Origin: Rhizobacter sp. Root1238
GTDB lineage: Bacteria; Pseudomonadota; Gammaproteobacteria; Burkholderiales; Burkholderiaceae_C
Direction: 5' to 3'
DNA length: 64,000 bases
Assembly (NCBI RefSeq): GCF_001425825.1
Contig: NZ_LMDM01000049.1
Span: 124,001 to 188,000 of the forward strand
Part shown: one piece after another, positions 18,644-28,600 of the stretch
Layout of the letters: every line of letters starts with the position of its first letter
Position numbering within the stretch: position 1 is the stretch's first letter
Position numbers and translations under genes: made by a program
The notes under the pieces: model-generated
Seen by the model: the letters and a program-made list of their open reading frames with translations, nothing else
What the model was told of the DNA's origin: nothing
Database searches by the model: none

Positions 18644-18700
18644 GGCGAGCCAGTCTAGGCAGTGTCCGCGACACCGGCCACCGGGCTTGCCAGGATCGAC

Positions 18701-19561
18701 TCAGGCAGCCTCGGGTTGCAGGTCGAGCCGCGACGCGGCCACCGGATCGAGGTGCGTCGCCATCCAGCGCACGACCTCGGCCGCATGCGTGATCGGCCCG
18801 AGGTGGCCGGCACCGGCCAGCTCGCAGTGCTGCGCCTGCGGCAACGCCTGCGCGAGCAGCTCGACGATGCGGCGCGCCGGCGCGCGGGTGCGCTGGCCGT
18901 GGATCAGCAGCACCGGCATCGTCAGCCGCGACAGCACCTGCGGGCCCCAGGTGGCCGAGAACAGCGCGTCGAAGTGATGCGGCACCACCGGCATGCGCGC
19001 CGCGATGGCCTCGCGGCGGGCCACGCTGAGGCCGTCCCAGGCCGCTTCGCCGCCCCAGTAGCTCGTGAAGGCACGCGCCGCCGCCAGCGTGTCGCCCTGC
19101 GCCAGCCACCGCGCGACGCGCGCCGCGATCTCGCGCACCTCGCCGAGCGACGGATCCTGCGGCGCCGAGCGGCGGACGATGCCGAACGCGACCGGCTCGT
19201 ACAGCGTCAGCGAGCGCACCCACTGCGGGTGGCGCAGCGCGATCTGCATCGCGACCGCCGCGCCATACGAATGGCCGACCAGGTGGATGCCGCGCCGCAC
19301 CAGGCCCCAGGCCGGCTGCACCAGCTGCGTGACGGCGTTCGCATCGACGTGCAGCGTGTCCAGCGCGGCCGACGGCCAGGCCGGGCTGCGGCCATGGCCG
19401 TGCAGGTCGGGCGCGACGACCTGCCAGCGCGCGCTCAGCGCGTCGGCCAGGCCGTTCCATTGCGCATGCGTGCCGGTCGACGAGTGCAGGCACAGCACGA
19501 CCGGGCCGTCGCCCTGCGAGCGGACTGCCAGGCGGCCGGGGTGGGGATGGGGCGCTTTCAT
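18701..19561 (-). CDS. alpha/beta hydrolase
   Basis: The 286-residue protein has the alpha/beta-hydrolase pattern: VLCLHSSTGTHAQWNGLADAL, VAPDLHGHGRSPAW, then the nucleophile elbow GHSYGAAVAMQIAL (Ser about residue 120). The acid probably lies in MPVLLIHGQRTRAP and the His in AGAGHLGPITH. The sequence falls within the broad esterase/epoxide-hydrolase-like group and the substrate is unknown. Its neighbour downstream is another alpha/beta hydrolase with little similarity outside the core, so these are not recent duplicates. Confidence 0.8.
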   Translation of the reverse strand: MKAPHPHPGRLAVRSQGDGPVVLCLHSSTGTHAQWNGLADALSARWQVVAPDLHGHGRSPAWPSAALDTLHVDANAVTQLVQPAWGLVRRGIHLVGHSYGAAVAMQIALRHPQWVRSLTLYEPVAFGIVRRSAPQDPSLGEVREIAARVARWLAQGDTLAAARAFTSYWGGEAAWDGLSVARREAIAARMPVVPHHFDALFSATWGPQVLSRLTMPVLLIHGQRTRAPARRIVELLAQALPQAQHCELAGAGHLGPITHAAEVVRWMATHLDPVAASRLDLQPEAA

Positions 19562-19646
19562 GACTTCTCCAGCGGATCGGAGCGGTCAGGATGCCCAGCC
19601 GGTGTATCGGCGCCGTGTCGTCAACGGCCGCCGATTGATTCATTCG

Positions 19647-20177
19647 TTATGCCTGCTCGGCCGCCGCCTTCAGGTTCGAGAGCCCGGCCTCGAAATCGCG
19701 CCCGATCAGCGTGTCCATGCTGAAGAACAGGCCCATCAGCTTCGACACGTACGGTGTCGGGCCGTGCATCACCCAGTGCACCAGCGTCGCGTCGTCCTGC
19801 GGCTTCAGCGTGAACTCGGCGATGTTGTGGCCTTCGAACGGCTTGATGAAATCGAGCTTGATCGCGAGCGCCTGGGCGGGCGTGCTCTGCGTGATCTCCA
19901 TGCGACCCTGGCCCACCTTCGCGTTGCCGCGCCATTCGTAGACGGCGCCCACGCCGCGCGGCGGGCCGCTGTGCGTGCGCACCAGGGCCGGGTCGAGCTT
20001 CTCCCACGGCGACCACTCGGGCCAGCGGTGGAAGTCATCGAGCATCGGGAAGATCCGCTCGGCCGGGGCCTTGATCGCGAGCGAGCGCTCGACGCGGAAG
20101 CGGTCGGGCCGCGTCGTCGCGAACAACAGCACCGCTGCGATCAGCAGCAGCACGACGAGGGCGATGGTCATCCACAT
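19647..20177 (-). CDS. SRPBCC-fold protein with N-terminal membrane anchor
   Basis: The 176-residue protein starts with one hydrophobic helix (WMTIALVVLLLIAAVLLFA) and continues with a polyketide-cyclase/SRPBCC domain: RSLAIKAPAERIFPMLDDFHRWPEWSPWEKLDP is the hallmark opening, and a long C-terminal helix covers IGRDFEAGLSNLKAAAE. Such domains bind hydrophobic ligands in a helix-grip cavity. The ligand is unknown. The start lies 19 bp after the stop of the MBL-fold gene, so the two are probably in one operon. Confidence 0.8.
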   Translation of the reverse strand: MWMTIALVVLLLIAAVLLFATTRPDRFRVERSLAIKAPAERIFPMLDDFHRWPEWSPWEKLDPALVRTHSGPPRGVGAVYEWRGNAKVGQGRMEITQSTPAQALAIKLDFIKPFEGHNIAEFTLKPQDDATLVHWVMHGPTPYVSKLMGLFFSMDTLIGRDFEAGLSNLKAAAEQA

Positions 20178-20196
20178 GGGGCGTGTCCTCCGCAGG

Positions 20197-21216
20197 TCAG
20201 CCGGGTGCGGGCCGGCGAGGCGGGAATTGTCGCGTCTCGCCGATCGCCAGCACGAAGAATTCTTCGTCGGACAGCGCCTGCAGCCGGCGTTGCTCGATCA
20301 GTGCATGCGGCGGGTCGTCCAACGCCTCGTCGGACAGCTGGAAGGTGCCCCAGTGCACGCCGAGCGAGCGCTTGGCGCGCAGGTCGCGGTGGATGCGGAT
20401 CGCTTCCTCGACGTCGACGTGCTGCGGCGCCATGAACCAGCGCGGCTCGTAGGCGCCGATCGGCAGCAGCGCGATGTCGAAGCCGCCGCCGTTCGCGGGC
20501 GACTGCCGTTCGGCGAAGCGCGCCTGGATGTCGATGAAATCGCGCGAGTAGGCGGTGTCGCCGGCGTAGAACAGGTGGCAGTCGGGCGCGAACACCGCGA
20601 AGCCGCCCCACAGCGTCTTCATGCGGTCGGCGAGGCCGCGGCCCGACCAGTGCTGGGCCGGCACCAGCGTCACCTCGACCGGGCCGCTCGGCGACGGCAC
20701 CGGGTGCGAGGTCCACCAGTCGAGCTCGACCGCGTTCGCGATGCCGCGTTCGGCCAGCCAGGCCTTCACGCCCAGCGGCACGATGAACAGCGGCGCGCCG
20801 CCCGGCTGGCGCTGCAGCGCGTCGACCGACGCACCGTCGAGGTGGTCGTAGTGGTTGTGCGAGGCCAGCACCACGTCGATGTGCGGCAGGTCGGCCAGCG
20901 CGACGCCCGGCGGCAGATGCCGCTTCGGGCCGGCGAACGGCACCGGCGACGCGCGTTCGGAGAACACCGGGTCGGTCAGCAGGTTCAGCCCACCGAGCTG
21001 GGCCAGCACGGTCGCGTGGCCGATCCACGTGGCGGCGGGCCGCATCGCCGCGCCGGCGCGCGCATTGGCCTGCAGGAACGCGAGATCGGGCGCGACCTGC
21101 GGGATCGGCCCGCGCGGTGGCCGCGGCACGCCGTTGCGGTGGGCCGCCCAGCGCCAGCGCAGCACGTCGGCGAGGCTCTTCGGTTCGAAGCCGGCGTAGT
21201 TGTTCTTGAACGCCAT
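20197..21216 (-). CDS. metallo-beta-lactamase-fold hydrolase, NAPE-PLD/UlaG-like
   Basis: The 339-residue protein has the MBL metal signature ASHNHYDHLD (about residues 115-124), with further ligands in PAQHWSGR, FYAGDTAYS and LGVHWGTFQLSDE. The N-terminal segment FKNNYAGFEPKSLADVLRWRW and the HATVLAQLGG motif match the N-acyl-phosphatidylethanolamine phospholipase D-like group seen in bacteria. It may cleave phosphodiesters of lipids; the bacterial members are mostly untested. Its ATG overlaps the stop of the upstream CDGSH gene (TGATG), so the two proteins are made together. Confidence 0.85.
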   Translation of the reverse strand: MAFKNNYAGFEPKSLADVLRWRWAAHRNGVPRPPRGPIPQVAPDLAFLQANARAGAAMRPAATWIGHATVLAQLGGLNLLTDPVFSERASPVPFAGPKRHLPPGVALADLPHIDVVLASHNHYDHLDGASVDALQRQPGGAPLFIVPLGVKAWLAERGIANAVELDWWTSHPVPSPSGPVEVTLVPAQHWSGRGLADRMKTLWGGFAVFAPDCHLFYAGDTAYSRDFIDIQARFAERQSPANGGGFDIALLPIGAYEPRWFMAPQHVDVEEAIRIHRDLRAKRSLGVHWGTFQLSDEALDDPPHALIEQRRLQALSDEEFFVLAIGETRQFPPRRPAPG

Positions 21217-23219
21217 CACACGCCGTCGGCGACGAAGCCAACCACCGCGTGCGAGTTGTCGCAGAACGGCTTGTTCTGCGACTGGCCGCAGCGGCACAGC
21301 CGCGTGCTGGTCAGCCGGTCGACGGTGCGGCCGGTGCCGGCACACAGCTCCAGGTTGCCGCTGACTTCGAGCGGGCCGTTGCGCAGCGGGTCGACGCGCA
21401 GGGCACCGCCGCGCAGCGCCAGCGGTTGCGATTCGCGCGTCGCCGGCTCGCCGGTCGCCTTGAAGCCGGCCGCGTTGTGCGAGCCGTCGCAGTAGGGCTT
21501 GTTCGCCGATTGCCCGCAGCGGCACAGCGTGGCGCGCAGGCGAGAACCGCCATTGGGTGGCGTGCCCGACAGCTGCATGTCGGCATGGAAGGCCAGCGGC
21601 CCGTTTTCGCGCAGCCGGGCGACGTTGACCAGCGGCGGCGCCTCGTCCGGACCGCCATCGAGGCGCTGGTAGGTGACCGCGCCCGACGGACAGCTGTGCG
21701 CGACGATCGCGATGCGCTCCGGCGTCGCCTGGTCGGGGTACAGCCAGTCGCCCGGCGTGTTGGCCAGGAACACCGCGGGCTCGCCGAGCACGCAGTGGCG
21801 CGAATGGATGCAGCGCTGCGTGTCGAAACGCAGCAGCACGTCGCGGCCGCGCGCCTCGTCGGGCGGCTTCGGCCGGCTGGCCACCACCGCCACCGGGACC
21901 GGCACCGGTGCGGCTGGCGGGGGCGGCGCGGCGGGGGCCATCGGCTTGTGTCCGAGCGCCGGCCAGCGCTTCGCATGCTCGGCCGACCAGTGGTCCGAGA
22001 AGCGCCGCAGCGCCGCCGCATGCCGCGCCAGCGACGGCAGCGCGCCCGGCTGGGCGGCCAGCGTGGCCAGGCGGTCGGCGACGCAGCCGCAGCGCTCGGC
22101 CAGCACCAGCGTCGCGGTCTCGGCCGACAGGTAGGCGAGCACGGTGCGCGACGCGGTGAAGGTCATGCCGGCGTTGATGCCGGGGTGCTTGTCGCTGGCC
22201 GGCAGCGTGGCCAGTGCGCTGCCGATGTCGCCCATCATGTGCATCATCGCGAGCGTCTGGTCGGCCATCTCGCGGCGGCGCGCGGCCGCTTCTTCGGAGC
22301 GCGGCGGCACGTCGGACATCGCGGTCAGAAGCCGCAGCATCAGCTCGTAGCAGACGTTGGCGGCATCCAGCAGGCTGGCCGCCGGCTCGGCGGTGACGTG
22401 GATGCGCTGCCCGGTGACCACCGGGTCGCGCATCACCGGGTGGCGCGCGGCCGGTCGCGCCGGCTCGAAGCCCGGGCGGCGCGCCTTCAGGCCCTGCCAC
22501 TCGCGGCGGATCGCGCAGAAGCGGGCGTAGTGCGAGCCGGCCTTCTCGGCCTTGGAGCCCTCGCCCTGCTGCACGATGAAGTCGATGGCCTGCTTCGCCT
22601 CGGCCAGCGTGCCGATGGTGGCCAGCCCGGGCAGCCGGAAATCCTGCGGCGACAGCTGCGCCGCGCGCGGGCCGATGAACAGCGTGGCCTCGCCGCCGCG
22701 CTGCACCAGCAGTTCGCAGCTGGCGGCGATCGTTTCGTACAGCTCCCCGACGGTGGTGTAGTCGTCCGGCAGCATCGACAGCCGGCCGGCGACGGCGTGG
22801 CGGCGGTAGCTGGTCTTCTCGTAGCGGTCGCCGTCGCGTTCGGCGACGTCGGCCGGGCGTTCGAGGTAGACGAAGTGGTCGAGCGTGGCTTCGTCGAAGG
22901 GCGCGAGCTCGACCGCGACGTCGGCCGGGAACAGGCCGGCGGCGATCGGGAAGTTGAAGCGCCGGTAGTGCGGGCGCGCGCCGATCGCGATCGCGAGGTT
23001 GTTGGCGAGCGACAGGTGCAGCATCTCGTCGGTGGCGATCGCGATGATCTCGCGGCGCCAGCGCTGCACCGCGGCGAGTTCGTCGGGTTCGAGGCCCTCG
23101 TCGGCGTTCTGCTTCAGCGAGAACGCCGCATAGAGGTAGGTGCACATCAGGCAATGCTCGATCTCGGCGGCTTCGGCGAGCATGCCCACGAGCTGGGCGC
23201 GGTGGGAGGCGGGGGTCAT
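21216..23219 (-). CDS. ferritin-like / Fer4_19 / double CDGSH multidomain iron protein
   Basis: The 667-residue protein joins three iron-related modules. Residues 1 to about 260 form a VioB-like ferritin domain with paired acidic/His motifs (AEAAEIEHCLMCTYLYAAF and IIAIATDEMLHLSLANNLA), which in this fold hold a di-iron site. After a helical middle region and a Pro/Ala-rich linker, a divergent mono-cluster ferredoxin domain (Fer4_19) has RCIHSRHCVLGEPAVF and HSCPSGAV. Two CDGSH iron-sulfur motifs end the protein: LCRCGQSANKPYCDGSH and LCRCGQSQNKPFCDNSH, the second with Asn for Gly. CDGSH clusters are labile [2Fe-2S] groups with a His ligand. A role in iron or redox handling is plausible. It is translationally coupled to the MBL hydrolase. 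Confidence 0.8.
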   Translation of the reverse strand: MTPASHRAQLVGMLAEAAEIEHCLMCTYLYAAFSLKQNADEGLEPDELAAVQRWRREIIAIATDEMLHLSLANNLAIAIGARPHYRRFNFPIAAGLFPADVAVELAPFDEATLDHFVYLERPADVAERDGDRYEKTSYRRHAVAGRLSMLPDDYTTVGELYETIAASCELLVQRGGEATLFIGPRAAQLSPQDFRLPGLATIGTLAEAKQAIDFIVQQGEGSKAEKAGSHYARFCAIRREWQGLKARRPGFEPARPAARHPVMRDPVVTGQRIHVTAEPAASLLDAANVCYELMLRLLTAMSDVPPRSEEAAARRREMADQTLAMMHMMGDIGSALATLPASDKHPGINAGMTFTASRTVLAYLSAETATLVLAERCGCVADRLATLAAQPGALPSLARHAAALRRFSDHWSAEHAKRWPALGHKPMAPAAPPPPAAPVPVPVAVVASRPKPPDEARGRDVLLRFDTQRCIHSRHCVLGEPAVFLANTPGDWLYPDQATPERIAIVAHSCPSGAVTYQRLDGGPDEAPPLVNVARLRENGPLAFHADMQLSGTPPNGGSRLRATLCRCGQSANKPYCDGSHNAAGFKATGEPATRESQPLALRGGALRVDPLRNGPLEVSGNLELCAGTGRTVDRLTSTRLCRCGQSQNKPFCDNSHAVVGFVADGV

Positions 23220-23291
23220 GCCGGCAGCATGCCGGGGAGGGCGGCCCGATGCAAGGGCAGCGAGCGAGAGCCCGACTGCTACGCTCGCGCG

Positions 23292-24197
23292 ATGAACCCA
23301 CCCCTGCTCTGGACGGCCTCGGTGCCGGTCTTCCTGCGCTACCTGGAGCGGCTGCGCGGCTGGCTCGATCTGGCGCAAGGCCACGCCACCGGGCCGGATG
23401 CGCAGCGCCTGCTCGGCGCCCGGCTCAGCGACGACATGAACCCGTTCGAGACCCAGGTCGTCATCGCGGCGAACTTCGCGTTGCGCGCCTGCCATCCGCT
23501 GGCCGGCCTGCCGATCCCGTCGGCGGGCGAGCCGGGGCCGGGCTTCGACGGGCTGCGCGCTCTGATCGACCGCGTGACATCGCTGCTGCGCGAATTGCCG
23601 CCGGCGCTGTTCAAGGACGCGGACCAACGCACGCTGGAGAGCCGTGCCGGCGAGGCGCTGGCGCGCCTGCCGGCCGCCGAGTTCCTGCAGCTCTATGCGC
23701 TGCCGAACTTCTTCTTTCACCTGACCACGGCGTACGCGATCCTGCGCAGCCGGGGCGTGCCGATCGGCAAGGCGGATTTCGACGGGTTCCATGCGTATCC
23801 GCGGACCCGCGCCGAGGCGCCTGTGCGGACGGACGCCAGCGAGGTCGAGACCCTGCGCGAGATCGAGCGCTCGCGGCTGCGCGCACTGGTCGACGTCGAC
23901 ATGACACTCGCCGGGCGCCTTCATGCACCGCAGTTCCAGCTCGTCACGCCGGGCGGCCGCGCATTCACCCGCGACGAGTACCTCGGCAAGATCGAGCGCG
24001 GCGACCTGCGCTACCTGCGCTGGGAACCCGGCCCGATCGACGTGCGCCTGCATGCCGACAGCGCGGTGCTCCGCTACCAGGCCACGCTGGCGTTCGATGC
24101 GGACGCGCCGTTCCGCTGCTGGCACATCGATGCGTACGAACGCCTCGACGGCCGCTGGCAGGTGGTGTGGTCGCAGGCGACGGCGATCAAGCCCTGA
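23292..24197 (+). CDS. DUF1993 domain fused to a DUF4440/SnoaL-like domain
   Basis: The 301-residue protein has two parts. Residues 1 to about 170 match DUF1993 (DinB-like helical bundle): FLRYLERLRGWLDLAQ, MNPFETQVVIAANFALRACHPLAG and LPNFFFHLTTAYAILRSRGVPIGKADFDG. Residues about 190-301 form an NTF2-like domain of the DUF4440 type, opening EIERSRLRALVDVDMTLAGRLHAPQFQLVTPGG and ending YERLDGRWQVVWSQAT. Each domain is usually a separate small protein. The function of the fusion is unknown. It is divergent from the CDGSH gene (72 bp apart) and abuts the efflux operon tail to tail. Confidence 0.75.
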   Translation: MNPPLLWTASVPVFLRYLERLRGWLDLAQGHATGPDAQRLLGARLSDDMNPFETQVVIAANFALRACHPLAGLPIPSAGEPGPGFDGLRALIDRVTSLLRELPPALFKDADQRTLESRAGEALARLPAAEFLQLYALPNFFFHLTTAYAILRSRGVPIGKADFDGFHAYPRTRAEAPVRTDASEVETLREIERSRLRALVDVDMTLAGRLHAPQFQLVTPGGRAFTRDEYLGKIERGDLRYLRWEPGPIDVRLHADSAVLRYQATLAFDADAPFRCWHIDAYERLDGRWQVVWSQATAIKP

Positions 24198-25613
24198 TCA
24201 GTTCGTCGCTGCCGCGTCCTTCCACCCCCCACCCAGCGCCTTGTACAGCGTCACCAGGTTCTGCGCCTGCAGCGCCTGCACCTGCACCACCGCCTGCTGC
24301 GCCGCGAACAGCGAGCGCTGCGCATCGAGCACGTCGAGGTAGCTCGCCGCGCCATTGCGGTAGCGCAGGTCGGCCAGCCGATAGCGTGCCTGCTCGGCAT
24401 CGGCCTGCGCGCGTTGCGCGCGCGCCTGCTCGCCGAGCGTTGCGCGGCCGGCCAGCGAATCGGAGACCTCGCGGAACGCGGTCTGGATCGCCTTCTCGTA
24501 CTGCGCCAGCGCGATCTCGCGGCCGACCTTCACGCTGTCGAGGTTGGCCTTGTTGCGCCCGGCGTCGAAGATCGGCAGCGTCGCCTGCGGCTGGAAGCTC
24601 CAGCCGAACGAGCCGCTCTTGAACAGGCCCGACAGGTCGCTGCTGACCGAGCCGACCAGCCCGGTCAGCGTGATGCGCGGGAAGAACGCCGCGCGCGCCG
24701 CGCCGATGTTGGCATTGGCCGCGATCAGCTGCTGCTCGGCCGCGCGCACGTCGGGCCGGCGGTTCAGCAGGTCCGACGGCAGCCCGGCCGGCACCTCCCG
24801 CAGCACCTGGTCGGCCACCAGCGACACGCCGGCCGGCAGGTCGTCCGGCAGCGCCTGCCCGAGCAGCAGCACCAGCGCGTTCTCGTCCAGCAGGCGCTGG
24901 CGCGTCTGCTGCGCGAGCGACACCCGGGCCGCTTCGAGCAGCGATTCGGCCTGCCGCAGGTCGAGCTCGGAGCTCGCGCCGTTGTCGAACTTCAGCCGCG
25001 TCAGCTTCTGCGAATCCTCGCGCGTCTTCAGCGTCTGCCGGGTCACCTCGAGCAGCTCGTCGTCGGCCAGCAGGTTGAAGTACGCATTGGCGACCGACGC
25101 GATCAGGCTGATCTGCACCGCCTTGCGCGTCTCTTCGGTCGCCATGTATTGCGCGAGGGCGGCCTGGCTCAGGCTGCGCACCCGGCCGAACAGGTCGAGC
25201 TCGTAGGCCGAGACCGCGAGGCCGACGCTGTAGCTGCTGGTGATCGTGTCGGGCCCGGCCGTCTGGCGAAGGCCGTTCGCGGCCGCGTTGATCGTCGGCC
25301 ATTCGTCGGCCCGCTTGATCTGGTAGGCCGCGCGCACCTGCTCGATGTTGAGCACCGCGACCCGCAGGTCGCGGTTGTTCTTCAGCGACAGGTCGATCAG
25401 CCGCTTCAGTCGCTCGTCGGCGAAGTAGCTCTGCCATTCGATGTCGCTCGCCTTCGGGCCGGGCCGCGCGGTCGTCGCCTCGCCGGCGAACGAACCGGGC
25501 ACCGGCGCCGGCGGGCGCTCGTAGGTCGGGATCATCGTGCAGCCGGTCGCGAGCAGCGCGGCGGCGACCAGGGCCGGGCCGCGCCGCAGCCGGGGGCTTC
25601 GGAAATCACTCAT
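24198..25613 (-). CDS. RND efflux outer-membrane factor lipoprotein (NodT/OprM family)
   Basis: The 471-residue protein begins with a lipoprotein signal peptide ending LLATGC (acylated Cys about residue 23). It contains two outer-membrane-efflux-protein repeats: SYFADERLKRLIDLSLKNNRDLRVA in the first and ...VRAAEQQLIAANANIGAARAAFFPRITLTG in the second. OprM-like trimers form the outer-membrane duct of RND pumps. The ATG overlaps the 3' end of the pump gene by 8 bp, consistent with one operon. It ends adjacent to the convergent DUF1993 fusion gene. It is probably controlled by the TetR regulator encoded at 30334. Confidence 0.92.
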   Translation of the reverse strand: MSDFRSPRLRRGPALVAAALLATGCTMIPTYERPPAPVPGSFAGEATTARPGPKASDIEWQSYFADERLKRLIDLSLKNNRDLRVAVLNIEQVRAAYQIKRADEWPTINAAANGLRQTAGPDTITSSYSVGLAVSAYELDLFGRVRSLSQAALAQYMATEETRKAVQISLIASVANAYFNLLADDELLEVTRQTLKTREDSQKLTRLKFDNGASSELDLRQAESLLEAARVSLAQQTRQRLLDENALVLLLGQALPDDLPAGVSLVADQVLREVPAGLPSDLLNRRPDVRAAEQQLIAANANIGAARAAFFPRITLTGLVGSVSSDLSGLFKSGSFGWSFQPQATLPIFDAGRNKANLDSVKVGREIALAQYEKAIQTAFREVSDSLAGRATLGEQARAQRAQADAEQARYRLADLRYRNGAASYLDVLDAQRSLFAAQQAVVQVQALQAQNLVTLYKALGGGWKDAAATN

Positions 25614-28600
25614 GGGAACCATCCTTCGCCGAGCCGGCCGCCGGGGCGGCGGGTGCCGGGCTGCCATTCAATTCGTGGGCGTACATGCGGCGCTGCCGCT
25701 CGCTGCCCTTGAAGAGGCGGCGCACGACGACGAAGAACACCGGCACGAAGAACACCGCCAGCAGCGTCGCACTGAACATGCCGCCCATCACGCCGGTGCC
25801 GATCGCGCGCTGGCTCGCCGAGCCCGCGCCCGACGCGACCACCAGCGGCAGCACGCCGAGGATGAAGGCCATCGAGGTCATCAGGATCGGCCGGAAGCGC
25901 AGGTGCGCCGCTTCCAGCACCGACTCGACCACCCCCTTGCCCTGCGCGTGCAGGTCCTTCGCGAACTCGATGATCAGCACCGCGTTCTTCGCGCTCAGCC
26001 CGATCACCGTGATCAGGCCGACCTTGAAGTAGATGTCGTTCTCGAGGCCGCGGAAGGTGGCCGCCAGCACCACGCCGAGCACGCCGAGCGGCACCACCAG
26101 GATCACCGACAGCGGGATCGACCAGCTCTCGTACAGCGCCGCGAGGCACAGGAACACCGCCAGCAGCGAGAAGCCGAGCAGGATGAACGCGGTCGAGCCC
26201 GACAGCTTCTCCTCGCGCGACTGGCCCGTCCATTCGAACGCGAAGCCCGGCGGCAGCTGGCCCGCGAGCCGCTCCATCTCGTTCATCGCCTCGCCGGTGC
26301 TGCGGCCCGGCGCGGCATCGCCGGCCAGCCGCATCGTCGGGTAGCCGTTGTAGCGGATGGTCTGCACCGGGCCGCTGATCCAGCGCGTCGTCGCGAAGGC
26401 CGACAGCGGCACCGGCTGGCCCTTGCTGTTCAACGCGTTCAGGCGCAGCAGGTCGTCCGGCTGCATGCGGGCCGGCGCATCGGCCTGCACCACCACGCGC
26501 TGCAGGCGGCCGGCGTTCGGGAAGTCGTTGATGTAGGCCGAACCGAGGGCGGTCGACAGCGTCGAGTTGATCGAATCGAAGCTCACGCCGAGCGCGTTCG
26601 CCTTGTCGCGGTCGACGTCGATCTGCAGCTGCGACGCGTCTTCCAGGCCGTCGGGGCGCACGCCCGCGACGATCTTGCTCTGGCCCGCGAGGCCCAGCAG
26701 CTGGTTGCGTGCCGCCAGCAGCGCCGCGTGGCCGTTGCCGCCGCGGTCCTGCAGCCGGAACGCGAAGCCCGACGAGGTGCCCAGTTCGGGGATCGGCGGC
26801 GGGCTGAGCGGGAAGATGAACGCATCGCGCACGCCCATCAGCGCGCCGAACGCGCGGCCGGCCAACGCCTGCGCCGAATGCTGCGCGCCCTTGCGCTCGT
26901 CCCAGTCCTTCAGCGTGACGAACGCGAGGCCGGCGTTCTGGCCCTGGCCGGAGAAGCTGAAGCCCAGCACGCCGACCATGCTCTGCACTTCCGGCTGCTT
27001 CAGGATGAAGCCCTCGACCTGCTGCATCACCTCGACCGTGCGGTTCACGGTGGCGCCCGGCGGCAGCTGCACGTTGACGATGATGTAGCCCTGGTCTTCG
27101 GCGGGCAGGAACGAGGCCGGCAGGCGCGAGAAGGTCCAGCCCACCGCGGCGATGATCGCCGCGTAGATGATCAGGAAGCGGCCGGCGCGTTTCAGGATCT
27201 TCGCGACCCAGCCTTCGTAGCCCTTCGCGGTGCGGGCGAAGCCGCGGTTGAACCAGCCGAAGAAGCCGGTCTTCTCGTGGTGGTGGCCGGCTTCGACCGG
27301 CTTCAGCAGCGTCGCGCACAGCGCCGGCGTCAGCGACAGCGCCATGAAGGCCGACAGCGCGATCGACGCCACCATCACCGCCGAGAACTGGCGGTAGATG
27401 TTGCCGATCGAGCCGGCGAAGAACGCGAGCGGCACGAACACCGAGATCAGCACCACCGTCACGCCGATGATCGCGCCGGAGATCTGGCCCATCGCCTTGC
27501 GGGTGGCCTCGCGCGGCGAGAGTCCCTCCTCGCTCATGATGCGCTCGACGTTCTCGACCACGACGATCGCATCGTCGACCACGATGCCGATCACCAGCAC
27601 CATGCCGAACATCGTCAGCACGTTGATCGAGAAGCCCAGGCCGAGCAGCGCGCCGAAGGTGCCCAGCAGCGCGATCGGCACGACCAGCGTCGGGATCACG
27701 GTGTAGCGCCAGTTCTGCAGGAACAGGTACATCACGACGAACACCAGCGCGACCGCCTCGAGCAGCGTCTCGACCACCTGCGAGATCGAGATCTTGACGA
27801 AGCGCGAGCTGTCGTACGGCACGCTGTACTTGACGCCCTGCGGGAAGTAGCGCGCGAGCTCGTCCATGCGCTTGCGGATGGCGGTCGCGGTGGCGAGCGC
27901 ATTGCCGCTCGGCGAGAGCTGCACGCCGATGCCGGTCGACGGCTTGCCGTTCAGGCGCGCCGAAGTGGCGTAGGTCTGCGCGCCGAGCTCGATGCGGGCG
28001 ACATCCTTCAGGCGCACCGTGGAGCCGTCGGCGTTCGCGCGCAGCACGATGTTGCCGAACTGCTCGACGTTGCTCAGCTGGCCGTTGACGACCACGGTCG
28101 CGAAGATCGACTGGCCGGGCAGGTTCGGCAGGTCGCCGATGGTGCCGGACGAGACCTGCGCGTTCTGCGTGCGGATCGCGGCGGCGACGTCGGCGGCCGA
28201 CAGGTTGAAGCCGACCAGCTTCGCCGGGTCGATCCAGACGCGCATCGCGCGCTCGGTGCCGAACAGCTGGGCCTGGCCGACGCCGGGGATGCGCTGGATC
28301 TCGGGCAGCACGGTGCGCGACGCGTAGTCGCCGAGCGCGATCGGGTCGTAGGCCGGGTTGTCGGACGAGAGGATCGTGAACAGCAGGAAGTTCGAGCGCG
28401 CCTTGTCGACCCGCACGCCCTGCTGCGTGACGGCCGACGGCAGCCGCGGCGCGGCGCGGCTCAGCCGGTTCTGCACGTCGACCTGCGCCAGGTCCGGGTT
28501 GGTGCCGGGTTCGAAGCTGATCGTGATCGAGCCGGTGCCGTTGGCCTGGCTGACCGACTCCATGTAGAGCAGGCCGGGCGAGCCGTTCATTTCCTGCTCG

